A stretch of DNA of 64,000 nucleotides from Rugalucina vietnamica (lineage: Eukaryota; Mollusca; Bivalvia; Lucinida; Lucinidae): assembly GCA_964017185.1 (NCBI GenBank), contig OZ024884.1, forward strand, positions 19,066,048 through 19,130,047, written 5' to 3'. The position numbers were made by a program, and so were the translations under genes. Position 1 is the stretch's first letter. Each line of letters opens with the position of its first letter. The notes under the pieces were generated by a model. The model did not search any database. It was not told the origin of the DNA and saw only the letters and a program-made list of their open reading frames with translations. Positions 34,494-45,979 of this stretch are shown in pieces.

Positions 34494-34713
34494 AAGCCAC
34501 ATCATGAGAAACCCCAGTTTTTTTTCCTATATGAAAGTAAAAGTGCAGATCAGCTATGCAGTAACGGCACAACTGATCAGCTCCTTTATTGTTTGGCCAC
34601 ATAGATAAATTCAAAATTTCAACCTTCTAGCTTTTTTCTGTGACTGTATATGCTGGTCAGTCTTGGTGTCTGGGTCAGACACCATGAAGACCTGCTTTCT
34701 TGCGTTATGGCTC
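34494..34713 (-). mobile_element. MITE family A copy, mismatched hairpin
   Basis: Left end AAGCC, right end GGCTC, with AATT on both sides. The palindrome reads TATGCAGTAACGGCACAAC, so the arms are no longer complementary. It separates the 33-bp and 70-bp arrays. Confidence 0.75.
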
Positions 34714-34799
34714 AATTGAAGGTCTCTCCTCTGCTGACAGGTAATTTCAGTGTCGTTAATTGCCTTCCTGCTTCCGCGACACGGAATACCACAACAGTG

Positions 34800-35474
34800 C
34801 TGAGATTTTTAATGAACTAAGACCTGTCTTAAGACATGGCAAGGTCTTGCATGGGCTGCCACAACAATGCTGATACTGCTAATGAACTAAGACCTGTTTT
34901 AGACTTGGCAAGGTCTTGCATGGGCTGCTGCAACTATGTGGAGACTGCTAATGAACTAAGGCCTGTCTTTAGATAGTGCAGCAACAATGCTGAGACTGCT
35001 AATGAACTAAGAACTGTCTTAAGACATGAAAAGGTCTTGCATGGGCTGCAGCAACAATGCCAAGACTGCTAGTGAACTACGACCTGTCTTCTGATGTAGC
35101 AAGGTCATACATGGTCCGCAACAACTATGCTGAGACTGCTAGTGAAGTAAGACATGTCTTAAGAGTTTGCAAGGTCTGGTTTGAATTGCTGCAACAATGT
35201 CATGATTAAGTCTTACATGGGCAATGCTGAGACTGCTTATGAACTAAGACATGTCTTAAGATGTGGAAAGGTCTTACAAAGACTGCTGCAACAATTTGCT
35301 GAGACTACTTATGAACTAAGACCCGTCTTAAGACATGGCAAGATCTTGCATGGGCTGCCACAACGATGCCCAGACTGCTAATGAACTAAGACCTGTCTTA
35401 AGACATGGCAAGGTCTTGCATGGGCTGCTGCAACTATGCTGAGACTGCTTATGAACTAAGACCTGTTTTAAAGG
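34800..35474 (+). repeat. ~70-bp tandem repeat array (about 10 units)
   Basis: Each unit contains GCTAATGAACTAAGACCTGT, CTTAAGACATGGCAAGGTCT and TGCATGGGCTGC, with CAACAATGCTGAGACT between. Units vary by substitutions and small deletions. The array runs directly into the left border of the fold-back element at 35475. Confidence 0.88.
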
Positions 35475-37993
35475 GGCACCTCCCATACCAAAATAAAGTA
35501 CAAAATAGGCACAATTTCTGGGTACAAAATAGGCACAAAATAGGTATACCTATTTTGTACAAGATTGGCCCACTGACTGAAACTGGGCCAAACTGATACA
35601 AAATAGGTACATTTATACAAATATAAGAGTGTACCTATTTTGTACTTGAAATTCACTGTATCTATACATGTGCCTGCAATGTACCCTTTGTACCTGTAAC
35701 GTGCCCAGTGTATCTTTAATGTGCCTGGTGTACCTGTTATGTGCCTATATACCTATCTTGTGCCTATTGTATCTTTTTTGTGCCTATGTACCTACTGTAC
35801 CTAAACTGTGCCCAGTGCACTTTTTATGTGCCTGTGTACCTAATATGTGCCTTTTGTACCTAAAGTGTGCCCAGTGTACATATTTTGTGCCTATGCACAA
35901 GATAACAATGTGCTTATTGTGCCCTGGTAGTTACATTTTGTACCTATAATGTGCCTAGTGTACCTAATATGTACCTAATGTACCTCATATGTGCCTGATG
36001 TACCTAATATGTGCCTGTTTGCTTCTAGGGGTACATTTTAGGTACCATACCTTAGTTCTTGAAAACAGCCAATCATATTGCAGTCTTCAGGTACATTATA
36101 GGTACGCAATATAACCCCCCCCACCCCCACACACACACTTTAAAAAGCCCCATTATCAGAAAACATGCCTTTCGTACATTCGAAAACAGCTCTAGGCTCA
36201 GATCAGTTATACAAAAAACTGTAAGCTCACAACTGATCAGCACAATGTACTACTTTTACTACATAGAACCCACCATTTAAAAAAAAAGAAAAAAAAAAAA
36301 AAAAAAAAAGAACCCACCATTTAAAAAGAAAAAAAAATTGAAACCATTTTTGTGGCAGCAACACAGCCTGGTTTATATCAGACCTGGTCAGAACTCCTAA
36401 GCCCGGCCATCCCATTCTCCCATTTTGAGCTGCTCAATTAAACATATTGTAATCAAAATAGCTTACCTGTGGCCAAGTGGGTAAGAGCCCTTATTTCATT
36501 ACCGTGACTAACCATCCGATCATCTTAGCTGTGTGTCACATGTTCAGCTTGTGGATGTACCAGGTGGTTCTTCTTGGGGTTCTCCTGTTTTCGCCTCACC
36601 TAATAATTGACCTGTCTAATATGAACTGAAATTATCTTGAAAGGGACATAAAACTGAATACAAAATAGCTTTAAATATCACCAACATCTGCAGTTACATG
36701 TGACATAAATCATCTATTGTCAACAAGAAGCTGAATCTCAGTATGGAGTCGGAATATTCAGATATTTACCAAAGTCAAAGAGACAGTACATATTACGGGA
36801 GGTTTAACTCAGCATACATTTATGATAAAAGTATAATTCTAAACAAACAAATTATTCAGCTGATATAATTAAACAGTAAGTTACAGTTTTATTTGTTTTA
36901 AATATAAACTTCAAACAGATTGAAAAAGTGTAGCGGCAAAAGTGCAAATCTGATAAAAATACCAGAAAATATGTGTAATCACACCTAGTGTATGAGAATA
37001 AAAAGTCAAATTCTTACTTTCTATATTCTATTAATTCCTTGCATCCACATGTTAACTGGTGTATGCCTCTCTATAAACTGCAGATTTTTGCACAGATCTT
37101 GGTGGTTTGTGTACAAGTCAGTGGTCATAAATCTCATTTTACACAGAAACTGGGTTGTGCATGAGATAAGAGTCATTAGAACGTCATTAAGTGGCTCATA
37201 GGCACATTTTAGGTACATCCAGATGCCATTGTCATTAGATACATGAATAATAATGTTATGACATATTATAGAATTACTGATAAAATAACATAAGAAAATA
37301 AATATAAGAAAACAGAACAAAATCATTGTGATTCATTTTATTTCATTCTGGAAGTGAAATATTTCTTTTAGTTCCATATTATCAGAAACAATTCATTACA
37401 AATTAATTTCATAAATGTTATGAGTTGGCTCCTCATTTGTTCTGAGAAGACTTAGTACAGCCTAGGATGAAATTAAGTTGTTGCTTAAATCTCATGAATT
37501 AAGCCTGATTAAAATGCAGCATGTTTTTAAAAAAGATAATATGACCATTTTCATGATTTTTATAATGTCTCTTTATACTCTATTGTTTTCGATCCATATG
37601 TCCTTCTGGCTGATTTTAGTCCAAAAATATTACAAGTCTGTGAAGAGGCACAAAAAAGGTACACCTAAAAATGGCTAAGTCCAAAATACAGGCAGAAAAA
37701 TCTAAGTTCTTCAAAAGTACATAAAAAGCACATCAAAAAATGACTAAGTCGGAACTAGGTATAAAATAGGCACATGAAAAAATGACTAAGTCCTGAAAGG
37801 CACAAAATAGGTATAGGCAAAAAAGTCTAAGTCCGCAAAGGCACATGAAAGGCACATGTAAAATTTCTAAGTTCTCAGACTGGTACAAAATAGGTATACC
37901 TATTTTGTACCTAAAATGAAAAGGCACATAAATGGTACAAAAAAGGTACAAAATTTTGTGCCTATTTTGTACCTGATTTCGGTATGGGCTGTA
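35475..37993. mobile_element. 2.5-kb fold-back element with TGCCTATTTTGTACCT arms
   Basis: The left border CCCATACCAAAATAAAGTAC and then AAAATAGGCAC matches, inverted, the right border GTGCCTATTTTGTACCTGAT and TTCGGTATGGG. The left arm (35480-36025) carries dozens of degenerate copies of a GTGCCTA/TTTTGTACCT motif. The right arm (37640-37980) carries the same motif inverted. Both arms contain an AGGTATACCT palindrome. The middle (36440-37640) has no recognised gene; a family A fragment sits at 36145-36435. AAAGG lies close to both ends. Transposition is inference from symmetry. Confidence 0.6.
36145..36435 (-). mobile_element. MITE family A copy, strongly decayed
   Basis: CAACTGATCAGCAC, TCAGACCTGGTCAGAACTCC and the GAGCTGCTC right end identify it. 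An A-rich direct repeat (AACCCACCATTTAAA at about 36267 and 36311) interrupts the body. Confidence 0.55.
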
Positions 37994-38495
37994 CTATAAA
38001 AGGCTGAATTAGGTGTCTTATCTCAGTTTTTGCTTAGACACCAACCTGAGGTCTCCAATATACAACACTAGCAATAATCAATTCTGATCGGCTATTGCTT
38101 CAGTGAGAAAAGTTACTGAATCTATTTTTTGCCTATGAAAATTTATTTCTTTGGAGCTTTAATAGTAGGCCTTCAAAAGAAATATAGCAAACCTAATAAG
38201 AAACTCGTAATAGCTTGCAACAATATTCAATACTGCTTTCAAATTGAACAGACCAATGAAGTGGAAAACAGGATTATCCTGTGTGAAACATATTCGGTAT
38301 TGACCTACTTTACTAAACTTTGACCTTTTACACTAATTGGCATCCGAGACGGAGCAATTTCAGGAAGTAAAATTGGCTGTCAACGAGAGAAATTGAAGTT
38401 TACAGTTACGGAGAAACCATCTAAGACAAAGGAATATTTTAGCTGTGACTCGATGCAAGAAAACAGTTAACGTTGTTGAGGTTTCCAAAACATCT

Positions 38496-38739
38496 GAGCC
38501 ACCACATTGGAAAACCAACAATCTGCCTAGGCGAAAACAAAGGTGCAGATCAGCTTCACAGTAACTGCGAAGCCGATCAGCGCCTTTGTTTTCGCTACTC
38601 GGATACTACAGTAACTCACTGTTCCTCTTCTACTTAAATCCGAAATTTCAAGCGTCTAGCTCTTTTCTGTGACTGTTCAGGTCGGTTTGTGTCAGACCTG
38701 GTCGGAAACCACATTGTTGGTTTTCCCACGAGGCGGCTC
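38496..38739 (-). mobile_element. MITE family A copy, TTCGCAG-like hairpin
   Basis: GAGCC and GGCTC ends. Palindrome TTCACAGTAACTGCGAAG has one mismatch. TIR type is GGAAAACCAACA. ATCT occurs on the left and a few bases in on the right. Confidence 0.8.
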
Positions 38740-38759
38740 ATATCTGACATAGACGGCCA

Positions 38760-38915
38760 AATCAGCTTTAAATTTTGGATATAAGTAGTAGAAGAACCTT
38801 CTTAACTACATGTATGTAGCAAAAACAAAGTCGCTCAGATCAGCTGTGCAGTCTTTGTTTTCACATATGCAAAAACCTAACTTTTGGTCTGATTAATTTT
38901 GTCTCATTTTATTCT
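38760..38915 (+). mobile_element. MITE family A fragment
   Basis: TTTGGATATAAGTAGTAGAA, ACAAAGTCGCTCAGATCAGC and CTTTGTTTTCACATATGCAA match the right two thirds of the element. One hairpin arm is deleted. Confidence 0.45.
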
Positions 38916-39059
38916 GGTTTTACAGATCTCTGCAGTGTTGTGGTAAATCAAAAGCTTTTCCCATGTAAAAAAGGGGAACTGATGATGTGTCACATTACTG
39001 GAAGTAGATGTGCATTGAAACATATGAGAGGACTGTTATGAAGCCAGGTTGGAAATTGT

Positions 39060-39340
39060 ATTACCAAAACATGCCCATGCAATAATATACAGAGATTTTT
39101 AAAGTTGTAAAAAATTAAAATTTTCAGTGGAAAGCGTTTGATATTTTTCTTATTTTTGCTCAAAACATAGATTGTGGGTACATGTTAGAACAGCCTGGCC
39201 GGGGCAGTTCTAAAGAGTACCCACAATCTATGTTTTGGAGCAAAAATAAGAAAAATAGGTATAGCCCTGCATACCCCAGTTTTGATGTATAAAAGTGGGG
39301 TATAAGGGGGTATTTATTTCACGAACATGTTTTCATGATG
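39060..39340 (-). mobile_element. MITE family B copy
   Basis: Ends ATTACCAAAACATGCCCATG and CATGTTTTCATGATG. The hairpin arms CAAAACATAGATTGTGGGTA and the matching right arm are present, and the loop reads AGCCTGGCCGGGGC. Confidence 0.78.
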
Positions 39341-39488
39341 GGAAAGGTCTGATTTACTTGGAAGCAAATCATTACTTAGCAAGTTGTTGTTTCCATGTTT
39401 CGATGCCTAATAGATGTTATGCATGAAAATTGCTCGTTCAGATGGACAGTATGTTGATTGATCCCGTGTCATTAACATTGTATGATAG

Positions 39489-39635
39489 GAGCCTCGTCAC
39501 GAGAATTTTTGACTATGAGAAAACAAAAGGCGCAGATCAGCTGTGCAGTTACGTGCTGATCGGCGCCTTTGTTTTCGCAACATGTACAGTACAATCTCTT
39601 CTTCTTAAATCCAAATATACGAAATGCCAAGTCTG
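39489..39635 (-). mobile_element. MITE family A copy, truncated
   Basis: GAGCC end and GGCGCAGATCAGCTGTGCAG with a shortened centre TTACGTGC. The match is lost after ACGAAATGCCAAG, so the far end is missing. Confidence 0.6.
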
Positions 39636-39716
39636 AAGTGACATTCACCGGGCTTGCTAGTTTGAAATGAATGATTCAAAGACCGGTTTATAGATGACGT
39701 GTATCATGTATAATGT

Positions 39717-39951
39717 GAGCCGCATCGTGAGAAAACCGGATTTTTGCCTAGGCGAAAACAAAGGCGCAGATCAGCTTCGCGGTAACCGCGAAGCTGATCA
39801 GCGCCTTTGTTTTCGCTACTCGGATAGTACAATTCCTCTTCTACTTAAATCCGAAATTTCAAGCTTCTAGCTCTTTTCTGAGCTTGTACAGGCCGGTTTG
39901 TGTCGGACCTGTTCGGAAACCCCGAAGACCGGTTTTCTCGCGTCGCGGCTC
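39717..39951 (-). mobile_element. MITE family A copy, TTCGCGG-type, near-consensus
   Basis: GAGCC and GGCTC ends with ATGT on both sides. The palindrome TTCGCGGTAACCGCGAA with long outer arms is perfect. TIR type is GTGAGAAAACCGG. The good preservation suggests a young copy. Confidence 0.88.
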
Positions 39952-40019
39952 ATGTGATTGTCGCTAATGCTGTTAGCATAGTGTCGCTACCATTGTTGAC
40001 CTAATTATTAATCAACTTT

Positions 40020-40241
40020 GATGCCGGAAAACCGGTGTTTGGGGTTTCTGAACAGGTCTGACACAAACCAGGCTGTGCAGTCACAGAAGATGGTTAGAGG
40101 CTTGAAATTTCAGATTTAGGAAGAAGAGGGAATGTAGTAGCTGTGTAGTGAAAGTGCAAATCAGCTGTGCACTTACTGCACAGCTGATCTACATCTTTGT
40201 TTTCACACAGGCGAAAAGCCAATTTTCTCATGGCGCGGTTC
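40020..40241 (+). mobile_element. MITE family A copy, left end worn
   Basis: GGAAAACCGG at the left, GGTTC at the right. Hairpin TGTGCACTTACTGCACA has one mismatch. Confidence 0.7.
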
Positions 40242-40389
40242 TTATCGTATTGGTCTTGTTGTGTTGACGTCATAGCGGATCATAAGTCATTATTATTATC
40301 GTGACTTCAGCGTGAAACTACGGTTTTACTGGATTGCTTTTGCTTCATAAATAGTTGACCTTTGACCTTTGGTACAATGGACATCGAAA

Positions 40390-40790
40390 CATCACTTAAT
40401 TTTAGAAACGTAATTGACACTACCATCCAAATCTTACTTATTTGTAGCAAATTTAATTAATTTAATTAATTAAGTGACATTTTACACAGGATTGGTGTTT
40501 TTGACGTAAATAAATGACCTTTATCAAAATGTAGTTTGTGGACATACCATTGCTTATAAGAAAGCATATAAAATTTAATGCTACCATCCAAATCTTACTT
40601 ATTTTGGGCAAATCAAATGAAGAACTTAATTAATTTACATGTAAGTGATTACAGAATTAGTGTTGAAAGATTCATTAATTTCTTAACATTCAAAAATATC
40701 TTAATTGAAGGAATATGAATAGACCCATCAAAATCTTACTCATTTTTGGTATATTTTATATTAATTACTTTTTCTAGAATGACGTCTTGA
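40390..40790 (+). repeat. three diverged ~160-bp tandem units
   Basis: Phrases CATCCAAATCTTACTTATTT (near 40425 and 40587) and CATCAAAATCTTACTCATTT (near 40728) recur with AATTAATT and ACAG(G)ATT(A/G)GTGTT between. Confidence 0.55.
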
Positions 40791-40923
40791 AAATCAGCAT
40801 TATAGAAAATGGGTTCAACTGCATGATTTTGGTATTTTCTGTAAATATAAATAGTGAAGATGCTACTGATGGCATGTCTTGTTCAGCTTTCCCTTCCAGT
40901 GCTGCCAAGAGTAAACCTGTAAC

Positions 40924-41180
40924 ATTACGAAATATGGAGATTTTTTTTTTTTTTTTTTTTCAGAAGAAAAATAAAATGAAAATTTCATTCGGAAAAAAAA
41001 AAAGATTTTTTTTTTAATATTTTGGTTCAAAACAAACATTGTGGGTCTAATGAGTACCCACAATGTATGTTTTGGATCAAAAATAAGAAAATTAGGTATA
41101 CCACTGCAAACCACAGTTTTTTCTTCATAAAAGTGGGGTTTACGGGGGTATTCATTTCACGTAAATGATTTCCTGATGAT
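40924..41180 (-). mobile_element. MITE family B copy with reduced loop
   Basis: ATTACGA at the left and CGTAAATGATTTCCTGATGA at the right. The hairpin centre is contracted to GTGGGTCTAATGAGTACCCAC. Confidence 0.65.
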
Positions 41181-42215
41181 ACAGCTCCTTTCACTCGAGT
41201 TTGCCGTTTGAGCATTTAGGTCAGTCAAATTTGTTCACTCAAGTTTACCGTTTGTTTGTAAATCAGGTAACTTTTATTCTATTTTAGAACTGAAACAGTG
41301 TCCCAGGTGCCAGGTGTTCTTAAAATCTATTCAGCAATGACACCTCTTCTGATAAAAACATTGTTATTGTTTGGTTAAAGCACATTTCTATTTCAAAATT
41401 TTTTGCACAAACATATACAATGCATATTAAGAAAACACATTTCTAACAGGATAGAAACAAAAGCAGTTTTTTATCAATTTAAGCAGTTACCTGATCAGTA
41501 TCTACATGGCAAAAATTCCACATAGTAAGTTAAAAATTTCACTCGTTTGCCGTTTAATTTAAAGGACATTTAGTTTAAAACTGTCACTCAAATCAGCAGA
41601 TCAATCAATCCAGATGTCTTTGTGGACAACATGAAAAGAAACTCAGATCTTCGGAACACATGGTCTTCTTGTGTGATGCAAATGCTCAAATGGCAAACTC
41701 GAGTGAAAGGGGCTGTAAGACACATTTTTAACATCACATAGGCAGTACATTTCAACCCTACCTAGTTTTGTGAATTCAGTTTCAGACTTTGTCAATCTGA
41801 TTGAAAGCTTCATGTTGATGTGTCGACGTTGAAGCTGTCCTCACGATTGTTGTTCTGTTGGACGACGACTTGTCTCTCGAGATTTACATTGGAAAGTCTT
41901 TCTCGCTAGAATTCGAAAGTCTTTCTTGCTAGATTAAATTAGCATTAGATGCAAGCTAGACAGGTTTCATGTCATCGTTTTCAGACACCAGAGCCGAAAT
42001 GTAGAAGCTTGCTGAAAATTTTGTTTCACCAGATATGGGTTCAATTATTTTAATTCGATAAAGGGTTATTTAATAAAGTTGAATTACAATCTTACGACTT
42101 CTTCGTTGATTCAAGTAAATCCTGACATTATGACATCGAAATGGAAAAAAATGTGTCATTGGCACTTGCGTTTAGTTTTTTTTTTGTTTTGTTTTGTTTG
42201 TTTTTTGTTTGTTTT
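41181..42215. other. no gene recognised
   Basis: Short frames only. CACTCGAGTTTGCCGTTTGA at about 41192 recurs inverted near 41697 (CAAACTCGAGTGAAAGGGGC), so the stretch may itself lie between inverted repeats of a further element about 530 bp long. Confidence 0.4.
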
Positions 42216-42512
42216 GTGTTAGTGTAACGGACCCAGTATCTCAGTGTGTGAGAGGCCCTGGGTTTGAGTCCCGGTCGGGCTACTTTCATTTTTGCCCCTG
42301 TTACATGAGATTTTGGTTTTGTTTTGTATCATCCCAGTCAGATTTTCAGTCAAAGATGTAGACATCCCTTACTGGGTAGTATTAACCAGTACATAGGGAG
42401 TTAAAGTGCCTTGCATACTACTTAAGGACACAAACGGGTGCCAGTTAGGATCAAACCCCAAGCCTATCTATCTGGTTTGTGACCTGCTTACCACTGAGGC
42501 TGCCATGCTCTT
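42216..42512 (-). mobile_element. SINE copy next to a second tRNA-like head
   Basis: At 42330-42512, read on the minus strand, are a tRNA-like head and the core AAGTAGTATGCAAGGCACTT and ACTGGTTAATACTACCCAGT. At 42225-42290 on the plus strand a separate B-box-like GGGTTTGAGTCCCGG follows CAGTGTGTGAGAGGC. The two heads face each other. Confidence 0.55.
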
Positions 42513-42683
42513 ATTAGTTTAAAATTGTGCAAATAATTAATCTTGCAGCCAGTATTTTGTTCTTTTGCACTTTTCTCTGACTGTGAGATACATATCTATA
42601 TTGACAATATCGATTGCATTGACAGCACTTAATTCTTGTCCTGAACTGAGCAGTCTAATTAATTTAGCCTCATTGTATAAATT

Positions 42684-42910
42684 GAGCCACACCATAAGCA
42701 AACGGGATTTTTTGCCTAGATGCAAAAACAAAGGTACTGTAGTACTGCACAGATGATCAGTGCCTTTGTTTTTGCTACATGGATTGTACAATATCTCATC
42801 TACTTATATCCAAAATTCCAAGATTCTAGCTTTCTTCTGTGACTGCACAGACCAGTTTGTGTCAAACCTGGTCGGAAACCCCAAAGACTGGTTGTCTATC
42901 GTCATTGCTC
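42684..42910 (-). mobile_element. MITE family A copy, shortened hairpin
   Basis: GAGCC left end, right end worn to TGCTC, AATT and AAAT flanks. The palindrome is reduced to TACTGTAGTACTGCACAG. Confidence 0.7.
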
Positions 42911-43687
42911 AAATGCGCATAATGATGAAGTTGATCTTATTGGTTGCTTATAGCAAATGTATTCCCTAGATGTCTAGTGTGACGTTTGTATAAAAAAAAA
43001 TCTCCAAAAATGTTGGGCATCATTCTGTTAATGCTACAAGTCACACTGGTTATCCAGAGAAAACAAACATGACTGAGAAAAAAAAAAAAAACAAAAAACA
43101 ACGGCAAAATCAATATGCAATGATAGGGAGCAAATACCTGCGTTTGGTCCATAGAAAGTTGTTCCCGGAAATGTATTTGCATCCTAAAGCCTGAGCCATA
43201 CATGTATACTTTGGGCTTCACCCTTGTTTGTTTCTCTGAATAACTGGTGTGCCCCAGTGGCTTCAGAAACTCAGTGCAGAGATAGAGTAAATAAGGAAAT
43301 GAACTGTATCATGCATGCATTTACAGGATGAAAGAACGGCATTGAAAAAATATGGATGCACTGATAAATGAAGGGCAAGCCTTTTATCTTAATGAAGTTA
43401 GAAGTATCTTTGATGAGGTTTGGCATGTTCATTACACTTTTATTGCCAAATCATGAACATATACTAAAAGAGTAATTTTAGTCTAAATTAATTCCATCAC
43501 AATTTGCCAAAATAACAGACCTGAAGATCATGGATTATTGAGTTGTTTTGGGAGGTGAAAAGTACATAATGACTGTACAGATCACATTGATTCCTCCCCA
43601 ACACTTTGTAAACTATATAGGAGACATTAGTTATTTGTGATGATTTGAGTCTAGTCCATGTTTTAACTTCCACCCTTTGTGTCTGTG
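42911..43687. other. no gene recognised
   Basis: AT-rich with an A14 run near 43080. No exon or shared repeat seen. Confidence 0.35.
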
Positions 43688-43935
43688 GTGCAACCAAATT
43701 TCTTACTGTGCAGATAGCAACATCACTGACACATGACAAAATGGATTGTGTTAATTTGAAGCCTGATTGATAGGGCAACAACATACAGCAAAGCAATGTA
43801 GAATTTGCAAACACATACAAGCAAGGCAATGAACTCTTCGCTGTGGGATAAAGCCCAATCAGTCAGGCTTCCAATCACTGTGCTGCATTTTGTCACATGT
43901 CGTGTGATGCTGCATCACTCTGCGCTGCAGGAATC
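43688..43935. mobile_element. MITE family D copy
   Basis: GGTGCAACCAAATTTCTTAC at the left end and GATGCTGCATCACTCTGCGC near the right. TGAAGCCTGATTGATAGGGC is opposed by GCCCAATCAGTCAGGCTTCC. Confidence 0.7.
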
Positions 43936-44474
43936 ACATGTATATAGGGTGTGAATATGTTAGGCATTTAATACAGGTCTGAGTTTCACAAAATTGTAGC
44001 AGTCAATGTGCTAGACAACCATGTTTCATACCAAAAGCCTTATATGGTTAATGATATTTCATGGTATTAGTGTGAACATCAGACAAAATACATCATCACC
44101 AATTCCTAAGCCTATCTTTAGACTCAGCACAGACACATGGCATGACACTATAGATTTTAGATAAATAAAAATTGTCTTGAGGCTTGATTCTGTTAGCTTT
44201 CTAGAGTTTTACATTGTCACGGCATGCCATTATGATGCATGGGACATTTGGGAGTGTCTCAGCCTTAATGTACAATTTCTGAGCATCTTGGATTTAAATG
44301 GGCATTGTTTAGGATGCAACTGACAGCCAGTGTCTTGAATACCTAAGTCCTTAAAGTTTCAGATCCATTTTTCAGATTATTGAAAAAATGATACAACTGC
44401 ACAGGGGCATTAAAACCTTTTCCCCCCGTGTTCAGTTTGAATTTCTGACCATCTAACAACACCCTATATACCCA

Positions 44475-44702
44475 TGATGCAACCAAATTTTCTTACATTG
44501 CAGATCAATGCAACATCATGTGACATGTTGAAATGGAGTGCAGTGATTGGAAGCCGGATCAATTTAGCAACAATTTACTGCAAGGCAATAATCTCTATAG
44601 TGTAGGTTGTTGTATCAATCAATCCAGCTTCTAATCACTGCACTCCATTTCAAGAAATGTGTGATGTTGCATTTGTCAGCGCTGTAAGGAATCATGTTGT
44701 AT
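44475..44702. mobile_element. MITE family D copy
   Basis: GATGCAACCAAATTTTCTTA at the left. GGAGTGCAGTGATTGGAAGC is answered by GCTTCTAATCACTGCACTCC, and the right end reads AATCATGTTGTATCA. The CA/TG-rich ends are shared with the copies at 21017 and 43688. Confidence 0.72.
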
Positions 44703-44994
44703 CACATTTATTACGGTGTAACAATTGACCAGTAGCTCATAATGAGTGAAATAATCATGATAGACCATAACAATGCAGTGAAAAACTAAATTGAAGCTCT
44801 GGAATCAGTCTTCTTATTTATAATCAAGATTTTCTACCATAAAGGATGCAATGACATAAAAAGCTATGAGATTATGCATGATCTTATTGTATAATGGTTA
44901 TGCAAATTCTGAAAAATTCTTGGAATAGAGATCATGTCATTGTACTCTTCTTACTTAAAGTACTGACCAGTTTTCTTGGCATAATTGCAGGAAT

Positions 44995-45735
44995 TGCAGA
45001 CTGACATTAAGACCAAATAATGCAGCTTCTAAACAGTGCTGTAACATATTGATAACTTATAATAGAACTAGTGCATTTAGATAATTCTTACTGGCTGAGG
45101 AAAGAAAAATGATATAAACTCTCTTCGAATGTTCTTTGAACCACTTAAAAGGATTAAATGTGAAGAAATGCTTTTACTTCGGCCTCTAAACGGTGCTATA
45201 ACATCTTATTGATACCTATAGTACAGAATAGATACTTCTTACTGGCTGAGAAAAAAAAAATGATCTGGCAAAAGAGAACTTTGTCAGTGTGCTCTTATAG
45301 TCTTACAATGATTAAATGTGAAGAAAAATGGTTTAAGTGCAGCCTCTAAACTGTGATGTATCATATGAGCCTCGACGCGAGAAAACCGGTCTTCGGGGTT
45401 TCCGACCAAGTCCGACACAAACCGGCCTTTACAAGCTCAGAAAAGAGCTAGAAGCTTGAAATTTCGGATTTAAGTAGAAGAGGAATTGTACTATCCGAGT
45501 AGCGAAAACAAAGGCGCTGATCAGCTTCGCGGTTACCGCGAAGCTGATCTGCGCCTTTGTTTTCGCCTAGGCAAAAATCCGGTTTTCTCACGATGCGGCT
45601 CATATTATACCTATAGTGCAGATAGATACTGGCTTAGAAAAAAATGATCTGGCAAAAAATGATATAAACTTTGTCAGTATGTTCTTAGAACCTCTTACAT
45701 TAGGATTAATATGTGAAGAAAGATGCTTTCAGGAA
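44995..45735 (+). repeat. ~155-bp tandem repeat (about 4 units), split by a MITE
   Basis: Units share CAGC(T/C)TCTAAAC, then TAACATNTTATTGATA, CTTACTGGCTGAG, AAAATGATCTGGCAAA and TTAAATGTGAAGAAA. Starts are near 45005, 45178 and 45340. The last unit resumes after the family A insertion at 45367-45601. Confidence 0.7.
45367..45601 (+). mobile_element. MITE family A copy, TTCGCGG-type, near-consensus
   Basis: GAGCC and GGCTC ends with ATAT on both sides. The long palindrome around TTCGCGGTTACCGCGAA is perfect. It sits inside a tandem repeat whose sister units provide an empty-site comparison. Confidence 0.88.
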
Positions 45736-45979
45736 GAGGGAAATAATTAAAGATAATTAATATGATTCAAAGCAGAATATAGGTGAAAAGTGAAGCTCTA
45801 GTGAATCAACGGATTATGAATGAAGTAGAATTCTGTTATTTCAGAAAAAGAATCTTCGAGAATTTAAGGATTAAGAAATTTTAGAACGGAAGTATGATTA
45901 GTTGAAATGCTTTAAAAAACGTAGAATGGCAATTCTAATGGATTTTAGGTGGCATTTTAGGTAACTAGACTCAGATCTG

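Noticed and set aside
35668-35949. 93-codon Cys-rich frame resembling a small secreted peptide
   Set aside because: It is the translated TGCCTATTTTGTACCT minisatellite of the fold-back arm.
36455-36545. tRNA-like GTGGCCAAGTGGGTAAGAGC
   Set aside because: No B box or stem pairing follows; possibly a SINE fragment but unsupported.
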